Positions 33,148 to 38,608 of a stretch of DNA of 38,608 nucleotides are shown in pieces. Both the position numbers and the translations under genes were made by a program. Each line of letters opens with the position of its first letter. The stretch's first letter is position 1. The notes under the pieces are model-generated. The model saw only the letters and a program-made list of their open reading frames with translations, was not told the origin of the DNA and did no database searches. Source of the DNA: Deferribacterales bacterium (GTDB lineage: Bacteria > Chrysiogenota > Deferribacteres > Deferribacterales > JAISNW01); NCBI GenBank assembly GCA_025997275.1, contig BNUJ01000001.1, positions 1 to 38,608 of the forward strand, written 5' to 3'.

Positions 33148-33702
33148 TCAATTATTTAGGGTAGTCTCTTTATTTTTCCACGTGTAATACCAGTTTTCTA
33201 AATTCCAGACTTTGCCTAACGCAAGTTCAATAGCAACAAACACCTTGCCTTTAGCTGTGATGACGTATTCGCCATCAGCAGTCTTTTCAATGAGGTTTCT
33301 GCCCGCAAGTTCGCGGTAGCGAAAGCGGTCGTAAAACTCCTCGTTGCTCAACATCTTATCTACATCGCCTTTTAATACTTTGCCACCATTATCAGCCGCG
33401 TGGAATAACATATTATAGGTCAACGAACGTTCTATATTCCACGCCGTGAACCACGAAAATGTCGCAAACGAAAAGGTATATACTAGAAATATTAAGATTG
33501 CTATGAAGTGGGTACAACCACGCATCTTTTTTAAGAATAATACCCCACCCGCAGCACCAACAAGCGCAGAGACTATGAGAGACGATGCAAGCACGGTAAG
33601 TGGCAACATAAAGGCAAAACGCCACAACACTATTAAGGTTAATGTAAGAGCTAGTGTGGCTTTTGTAAAAAACCAAAGCTGATAGGAAAAAGACACATTC
33701 AT
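33148..33702 (-). CDS. Membrane protein with winged-helix-like C-terminal domain, unknown function
   Basis: 184 residues from the ATG at 33702, chosen because GGGGGA lies 7 nt upstream; an ATG at 33717 precedes it in frame. Three or four hydrophobic segments fill residues 8-95. The rest (about 100-184) is soluble, with a pattern like a small winged helix: helices KGDVDKMLSNEEFYDRF and RELAGRNLI, then the wing-like EKTADGEYVITAKGKVFV. No family was recognised. It follows dcuB on the same strand after 67 nt with a hairpin between, and precedes the tRNA-Arg gene. A link to dicarboxylate sensing is only suggested by position. Confidence 0.65.
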   Translation of the reverse strand: MNVSFSYQLWFFTKATLALTLTLIVLWRFAFMLPLTVLASSLIVSALVGAAGGVLFLKKMRGCTHFIAILIFLVYTFSFATFSWFTAWNIERSLTYNMLFHAADNGGKVLKGDVDKMLSNEEFYDRFRYRELAGRNLIEKTADGEYVITAKGKVFVAIELALGKVWNLENWYYTWKNKETTLNN

Positions 33703-33730
33703 CTGAAAATCCCCCATTAAATCATGATAT

Positions 33731-33750
33731 GGGGTGCACTAATGCACCCC
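33731..33750 (-). terminator. Hairpin after dcuB
   Basis: GGGGTGCA-CTAA-TGCACCCC, a perfect 8-bp stem, starts about 20 nt after the dcuB stop. No U-tract follows on the minus strand, so it may only slow transcription or protect the mRNA end. Confidence 0.45.
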
Positions 33751-33769
33751 CAACTAAATACAGAATATC

Positions 33770-35161
33770 TTACAGATAGATGATTTGTGCTAACACATAA
33801 CCAACTACGCAAGACGTAAATACGCCTATCAAACCAGGTAGTATGAAACTATGGTTGATAACAAACTTGCCTATATGCGTAGTGCCACTGCGGTCAAACT
33901 GAATAGCAGCAAGGTCACTCGGATACGTAGGCAGTATGTAGTAGCCGTAGCAAGCTGCGGCAAACGCTATAATAGTCCCAACAGGAACACCTATAGATAA
34001 TGCCAACGGCACAAATGCCGATATAGCAGCTGCCTGTGAATTAACGAACTTAGACACTACCAGTAGCATAACCGCATAAGTCCACGGGTGTGCCTTTATG
34101 ATTTCGCCAAGCGTTGACTTCATCATTGGGATATGTGAAGAGAACATTGACTCTGCCATCCACGATATGCCGAACACGGCAACAAGTGCTATCATACCGC
34201 TACGGAATACTTCATTCTTAGAAATCTTGTTGGCGTCTACCTTAGTGAATATTATAATCAGCGCACCAGCAAGTAGCATAAACATTTGAATAACAGCAAC
34301 CATACCCATCTTCGCCATCTTGCCGTTAGCACCCGCCCATTCAGGACGGAAACCCGTAATGCCAACTACACCGACTATAGCAATAACGGCTAAGAATATC
34401 CACATCGCTAGCCAGTAGCTAGATGGCAACACTTTATCTAACAGCGTAGTGCCTTCACCATACACATACTTCTTTACTTCAGGGTCCTTTATACGTTCTT
34501 GGAACTCTTCGTCCTTATCAAGGTCTTTGCCACGAAACCAGCTAAACGCACCTATAGCAAGCACACCGCAGAGCGATGACGGGAACGTTACGGCAAGCAA
34601 ACTCCAGTGACTGCTGAAACCAGCAGGAGCATTGCCCGAGCTTAATATGAACGTAGCCAGAGATACGACAGCTACTGAAACCGGACTTGCGATAATACCC
34701 ATCTGTGCCGATACGGTTGTTGCAGCCATAGGACGCTCTGGACGTATGCCATTATTTATAGCTACGTCGTAGACGATAGGCAGTAGCGTATAGACCACGT
34801 GCCCAGTGCCACACAGGAAAGTTAGCACAAAGGCGCACAGTGGAGCTACTATGCTGACAAAACGCGGATTCCAACGCAAAAAGCGTTCAGCTATCTGCAG
34901 CATTACGTCTAGCCCACCAGCCGCTTGCAGTGTTGCGCTGGCAACAACAACCGCTAGGATTGTAAATATAACATCCGTAGCAGGAGTGCCCGGTTTTACG
35001 TGAAATACAAAGGCTAAAACTACCAGCCCTATGCCACCAAGCAAACCTAGCGCAATGCCACCTTTGCGTGCACCGTAAAATAAGCAGGCGATAACTAGGA
35101 TAACTTGAACTAACAACTGAGTTCCTTCGCTCATACTGGTGAAAAATGAGATACCATTCAT
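33770..35161 (-). CDS. dcuB: Anaerobic C4-dicarboxylate antiporter, DcuA/DcuB family
   Basis: 463 residues from the ATG at 35161, with GGAGGT upstream; an in-frame TTG at 35176 lies within that ribosome-site region. It has about ten to twelve membrane helices. FYGARKGGIALGLLGGIGL, SATLQAAGGLDVMLQIAE, CGTGHVVYTLLPIVYDVA and QMGIIASPVSVAVVSL closely follow Escherichia coli DcuB. The family exchanges fumarate for succinate, or aspartate for succinate, during fumarate respiration, so it supports an anaerobic lifestyle. It is transcribed away from hisS. A TATAAT lies upstream, but no well-spaced -35 box was found. DcuA rather than DcuB is possible. Confidence 0.9.
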   Translation of the reverse strand: MNGISFFTSMSEGTQLLVQVILVIACLFYGARKGGIALGLLGGIGLVVLAFVFHVKPGTPATDVIFTILAVVVASATLQAAGGLDVMLQIAERFLRWNPRFVSIVAPLCAFVLTFLCGTGHVVYTLLPIVYDVAINNGIRPERPMAATTVSAQMGIIASPVSVAVVSLATFILSSGNAPAGFSSHWSLLAVTFPSSLCGVLAIGAFSWFRGKDLDKDEEFQERIKDPEVKKYVYGEGTTLLDKVLPSSYWLAMWIFLAVIAIVGVVGITGFRPEWAGANGKMAKMGMVAVIQMFMLLAGALIIIFTKVDANKISKNEVFRSGMIALVAVFGISWMAESMFSSHIPMMKSTLGEIIKAHPWTYAVMLLVVSKFVNSQAAAISAFVPLALSIGVPVGTIIAFAAACYGYYILPTYPSDLAAIQFDRSGTTHIGKFVINHSFILPGLIGVFTSCVVGYVLAQIIYL

Positions 35162-35326
35162 ATCGCACACCTCCAAAAGTATAATAAAACTATCGCATTA
35201 TACAAAATTTGTCAAACGAGCAGGTAAATTATTGCCCATAGCTTACGTGTGCCAATGCTATCTCTAAAGTTTTTGTGCTGGCAAGCCGATATTGATTGTG
35301 GGTAATAGTTGCACAAGGTGGTAAAA

Positions 35327-35629
35327 TTGGGTAAGATAGATATACTGTTTTATGGGTTAGGCTTGTTCTGCTACCTCTCTATAATGATTTCGCTTAGAGA
35401 CCAATCAGAGAAGCTAGCCGAGTATGAAGAATACTTCAAAAAGAGAGCTATTTATGCTGACCGTTTGGTAGAGCAACGACGCAGGGAGGCTGAGGCGCGC
35501 AATGTGGCATCGCGCAAATCCAAGAATAGACTTAGTGCTTTCTCTAAAGAAAATGCAGCCGAAGCAGCAAATGGTGAGGCGACCAATGAGGTTGCCCCTG
35601 ATGATACGACTGGCAACTCTGAATTGTAA
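35327..35629 (+). CDS. Small single-pass membrane protein with charged helical tail
   Basis: 100 residues from the TTG at 35327, preceded by AAGGTGG at 5 nt; a TTG at 35309 would add six residues without a ribosome site. A membrane helix (about 4-23, FYGLGLFCYLSIMISL) is followed by a strongly charged helix (24-65, EKLAEYEEYFKKRAIYADRL and then an Arg/Glu-rich stretch) and an acidic, low-complexity tail. The layout resembles small divisome proteins (FtsB/FtsL/DivIC), but no leucine heptads are clear, so no name is given. It precedes hisS by 14 nt and probably shares its transcript. Confidence 0.6.
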   Translation: MGKIDILFYGLGLFCYLSIMISLRDQSEKLAEYEEYFKKRAIYADRLVEQRRREAEARNVASRKSKNRLSAFSKENAAEAANGEATNEVAPDDTTGNSEL

Positions 35630-35643
35630 GGGCGGTATGATAG

Positions 35644-36903
35644 ATGGGACAAATGTTTCAACGCGTAAAGGGATTTCAAGATATACTGGGTGACGACTGC
35701 TTATACTGGCAATACGCAGAAGATACTATCAAAGCCATATTCAAACAATACTCTATATCAGAAGTTCGTCTGCCTGTGCTAGAGAGGACAGAAGTTTTTA
35801 ATCGTGGCATAGGTGGCACAACAGATATTGTAGAAAAAGAGATGTTCACTATGGACGACTCCTCTGGTGGTGGCACTCTCTCGCTACGTCCGGAAGCTAC
35901 GGCGGGCATTGTCCGTGCGTATATTGAAAATGGGCTATATAACCCGCCAATTTTGCATAGATTTTACTGCATAGGTCCGATGTTTCGTAAAGAGAATCCA
36001 CAAAAAGGACGGTTTAGGCAGTTTGTGCAGGGTGATGTAGAGTTTCTAGGCTCGTCCTCTCCACTCACAGACGCTGATATTATCGGAATGTTGATGAGCT
36101 ACTTTGATAAGCTAGGGCTTGGCAAGTTTGTCAAGCTTGAGTTAAATAGCGTGGGTTGCCCTAAATGCCGTCCATCATATCAAAAAAAACTGATAGATTA
36201 TTTTAATGGACACGCTGGAGAGATGTGTGAAGACTGCAACAGGCGACTAGAGCGCAACCCCTTGCGTGTGCTTGACTGCAAGCAACAAAAGTGCAGGGAG
36301 TTTATAAAAAATGCTCCAATAATGCTTGATGAACTATGTGATGAATGCAAGGAACATTTTGACAATGTTCAGTATTATTTAGGCTTGCTGAACGTTCCGT
36401 TTGTTATAAACCCGCTAATGGTGCGCGGACTAGACTACTACGTCCGCACAGCTTTTGAGGTTGTGACCGATAAGCTAGGGGCAGCTAGTGCTGTGGGTGG
36501 CGGTGGCAGGTATGATGGACTGGTTGAGACGCTTGGCGGTCCTAGCACGCCTGGGATAGGCTTTGCTATCGGTATGGATAGAGTAGTCGCTCTGTTAAAG
36601 GAAGTTAGCACAGTGGAGAAGTTGCAACCGCTGGTATATGTAGTAACATTTGGAGATAAGAGCCTAGAAGAGGGACTGAAAGTTTTAACACGCTTGCGCT
36701 CACTGGGTATTGTGGCTGAAATAGACTACGCTCAAAAAGGGTTAAAAAATCAGATGAAAAAAGCTGACCGTAGCGGGGCAAAGTATGCTATCATAATGGG
36801 CGAGGACGAGTTGGCACGCGGTGTGGTATCCGTCCGAACTATGGCAAACTCCTCACAGGAGGAGATGAGTCTTGAAAACTTTTATAAATTGATTAAGGAG
36901 TAA
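35644..36903 (+). CDS. hisS: Histidyl-tRNA synthetase
   Basis: 419 residues, the usual bacterial length. Class II motif 2 appears as HRFYCIGPMFRKENPQKGRFRQF, histidine motifs as RGLDYYVRTAFEVV and GGGGRYDGLVE, and motif 3 as GIGFAIGMDRV. The C-terminal anticodon-binding domain begins at about 325. A cluster CPKCRPSY, CEDCNRRLERNPLRVLDCK, CDEC lies in the insertion domain, as in many bacterial HisRS. It is followed by aspS after 7 nt, a common hisS-aspS pair. Confidence 0.98.
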   Translation: MGQMFQRVKGFQDILGDDCLYWQYAEDTIKAIFKQYSISEVRLPVLERTEVFNRGIGGTTDIVEKEMFTMDDSSGGGTLSLRPEATAGIVRAYIENGLYNPPILHRFYCIGPMFRKENPQKGRFRQFVQGDVEFLGSSSPLTDADIIGMLMSYFDKLGLGKFVKLELNSVGCPKCRPSYQKKLIDYFNGHAGEMCEDCNRRLERNPLRVLDCKQQKCREFIKNAPIMLDELCDECKEHFDNVQYYLGLLNVPFVINPLMVRGLDYYVRTAFEVVTDKLGAASAVGGGGRYDGLVETLGGPSTPGIGFAIGMDRVVALLKEVSTVEKLQPLVYVVTFGDKSLEEGLKVLTRLRSLGIVAEIDYAQKGLKNQMKKADRSGAKYAIIMGEDELARGVVSVRTMANSSQEEMSLENFYKLIKE

Positions 36904-36910
36904 TTGAACT

Positions 36911-38608
36911 ATGCTGTCAAATATGGACGACTGGAGGCGCACGCATTCGTGTAATGCACTTTCGCTAAAGAACGTGGGCACAAGCGTATTGCTCATGGGC
37001 TGGGTTCACCGTCGCCGCGACCACGGGGGCGTTATATTTGTGGATTTGCGCGATAGAGAGGGCATTACGCAAGTAGTGTTCAATGAGGCAGCACCTGAGG
37101 CGCAAAAGACAGCCGACCAGTTGCGCAGTGAATATGTTATAGCTATTAAAGGCACGGTTCGGGCGCGTCCAGACGGGATGAAAAATGAAACGCTTGCCAC
37201 AGGCGAGATAGACGTGTTGGCTGATGATATACGCATATTGAATACTGCACTTACACCGCCGTTTATGCTGGACGAATATAATCAAACATCTGAGGATGTG
37301 CGGCTTAGATACCGCTATATTGACCTGCGTCGCCCGCAACTGCAAAAAAATATTATATTGCGGCACGAACTAACTAGGAGCATTAGAGAATATTTTTATG
37401 CTAACGGTTTTTTAGATATAGAAACGCCATTTCTTACTGTATCAACGCCTGAGGGAGCTAGAGACTATCTTGTGCCTAGCCGTCTAAATCCGGGCAAGTT
37501 TTACGCCCTACCCCAATCGCCACAACAATTTAAGCAGCTTTTAATGATGAGCGGATTTGAAAAATATTTTCAGATTGTCCGTTGCTTTAGGGATGAAGAT
37601 TTGCGAGCAGACAGGCAACCTGAGTTCACTCAACTGGACGTGGAGATGAGTTTCATAGACAGGGTTGATATTATTGAGTTGATAGAGGGTTTAATAGTAA
37701 AGCTGTTTAAGGATATAAAAGGGGTTGCTCTATCCCGCCCATTCCCTACTATGACTTACGCAGATGCTATGGAACGATATGGACATGATGCGCCTGACAC
37801 CCGTTTTGAAATGTATCTAAAGACTATCAATCATCTAGTTGCTGATTGTGGCTTTGCCGTGTTTGCCGAAGCTGCTAAGGGGGATGAAAGCACGGTTAAG
37901 GCGGTGAACGCTAAAGGGGCGGGGCTGAAATTTACCCGTAAAGATTTAGACGGATTGGCTAGCTTTGTGGAAACGCTTGGAGCAAAGGGGCTAGCATATA
38001 TTAAGATAAACAATGACGGCTTGCAGTCCCCTATTATCAAGTTTTTAGGTGATGAATTGACGAAAAAAATTGTGGCAGAGATGGATGGACAGGCTGGAGA
38101 TATAATATTCTTTGGTGCGGGCGATACGCACACCGTGAACCTGTCGCTATCTAAACTACGTATAAAGATGGCTGATATGCTAGGGCTTATAAAACCCGAA
38201 CATTTTGCCCTCACGTGGGTATTAGACTTTCCGTTGTTAGAATGGAACGAGGATGAAAAGCGTTATGTGGCTGTCCACCACCCATTTACCGCGCCTATGG
38301 ACGAAGACGTGCCACTCTTGTCTAGTGCACCCAAGAAAGCTCGTGCCAAAGCCTATGACCTAGTGCTGAATGGTAGTGAGATAGGTGGTGGCAGTATACG
38401 TATACACAGAAGTGACGTGCAGAAATCTATGTTTGAACTGATGGGGTTCAAAGATGAGGAGTTAAAACGCAGATTCGGCTATTTTGTAGATGCACTCAAA
38501 TACGGCACCCCGCCACACGGCGGGATAGCTTTCGGTATAGACCGCGTTGCGGCGATATTTGCGGGGGCAGATTCAATCAGGGACGTTATAGCATTCCCGA
38601 AAACACAG
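36911..38608 (+). CDS. aspS: Aspartyl-tRNA synthetase, C-terminus beyond window
   Basis: 566 codons are present from the ATG at 36911 and the frame is open at the right edge; bacterial AspRS is about 590 residues, so only the last few residues are missing. The N-terminal OB-fold has GWVHRRRDHGGVIFVDLRDREG; motif 2 is FQIVRCFRDEDLRADRQPEFTQLD; a GAD domain lies in the middle (about 290-420); motif 3 includes GIAFGIDRVAAIFAG. AAGGAG lies across the hisS stop codon, 11 nt before this ATG, so the two are translated in succession. Whether it also charges tRNA-Asn cannot be judged from this window. Confidence 0.97.
   Translation, partial: MLSNMDDWRRTHSCNALSLKNVGTSVLLMGWVHRRRDHGGVIFVDLRDREGITQVVFNEAAPEAQKTADQLRSEYVIAIKGTVRARPDGMKNETLATGEIDVLADDIRILNTALTPPFMLDEYNQTSEDVRLRYRYIDLRRPQLQKNIILRHELTRSIREYFYANGFLDIETPFLTVSTPEGARDYLVPSRLNPGKFYALPQSPQQFKQLLMMSGFEKYFQIVRCFRDEDLRADRQPEFTQLDVEMSFIDRVDIIELIEGLIVKLFKDIKGVALSRPFPTMTYADAMERYGHDAPDTRFEMYLKTINHLVADCGFAVFAEAAKGDESTVKAVNAKGAGLKFTRKDLDGLASFVETLGAKGLAYIKINNDGLQSPIIKFLGDELTKKIVAEMDGQAGDIIFFGAGDTHTVNLSLSKLRIKMADMLGLIKPEHFALTWVLDFPLLEWNEDEKRYVAVHHPFTAPMDEDVPLLSSAPKKARAKAYDLVLNGSEIGGGSIRIHRSDVQKSMFELMGFKDEELKRRFGYFVDALKYGTPPHGGIAFGIDRVAAIFAGADSIRDVIAFPKTQ

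Noticed and set aside
35177..35230. TTGACA close to TATAAT upstream of dcuB as a promoter
   Set aside because: The two boxes are only 7 nt apart, so they cannot form one standard promoter; each could belong to a different weak promoter.
36184..36191. A8 run in hisS as a phase-variation tract
   Set aside because: Switching off an essential tRNA synthetase is implausible, and short A runs are common in lysine-rich coding sequence.
1..38608. CRISPR arrays, insertion sequences, prophage genes, rRNA genes
   Set aside because: None was seen; the only repeats found are the simple-sequence tracts, the operator-like repeats and the hairpins listed.

Overview
The window looks like a chromosomal segment of a Gram-negative bacterium. 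The evidence is a long proteobacterial-type RpoB/RpoC pair, lipobox and Sec signal peptides, sulfatase-superfamily membrane enzymes of the envelope-modifying type, and a LytM peptidase. A DcuB-type C4-dicarboxylate antiporter suggests fumarate respiration and an anaerobic or host-associated life. The ribosomal proteins recall Desulfobacterota or Deferribacterota, but the phylum cannot be fixed by eye. Base composition is fairly uniform and no transposase, phage or CRISPR array was seen.

Layout. (1) 1-3704, minus: a single-chain restriction-modification enzyme (Mrr-like nuclease, helicase, N6-adenine methylase) that runs off the left edge. Its upstream region holds a promoter, a short leader ORF with a (CA)n tract, and a hairpin over its start codon. 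(2) 4189-5322, plus: a secreted transglutaminase-like protein. (3) 19108 down to 5378, minus: rplA, rplJ, rplL, rpoB, rpoC, then a sulfatase-family membrane protein with a G10 tract, then an M16 peptidase homologue lacking its zinc motif. (4) 23665 down to 19344, minus: a probable copper-response operon of OmpR regulator, Met/His-rich sensor kinase, HMA-TauE/SafE-cupredoxin fusion, a 29-residue membrane peptide and a lipoprotein. (5) 23810-26682, plus: a NitT/TauT-type ABC importer. (6) 26829-28922, plus: a second sulfatase-family protein with a (CA)n tract just after its start codon. (7) 32952 down to 28984, minus: LytM peptidase, thrS, infC (probable AUA start), rpmI, rplT, preceded by tRNA-Arg(CCU). 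(8) A membrane protein with a winged-helix-like tail and dcuB, minus. (9) A small membrane protein, hisS and aspS (cut by the right edge), plus.

The most notable theme is phase variation. Three loci within 25 kb carry simple-sequence repeats placed to switch expression: (CA)n in the leader of the restriction-modification gene, (CA)n at the N-terminus of one sulfatase paralogue, and G10 inside the other. The restriction-modification leader and the second sulfatase gene share a collinear promoter, ribosome site, repeat and flank, so one probably derives from the other. In the leader, two of the three reading frames after the repeat run to the enzyme's start codon and end overlapping it. The frame present here stops about 100 nt short. 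The start codon lies in a perfect 8-bp stem. This reads as a phase-variable, translationally coupled switch for a restriction-modification enzyme, currently in the uncoupled state.
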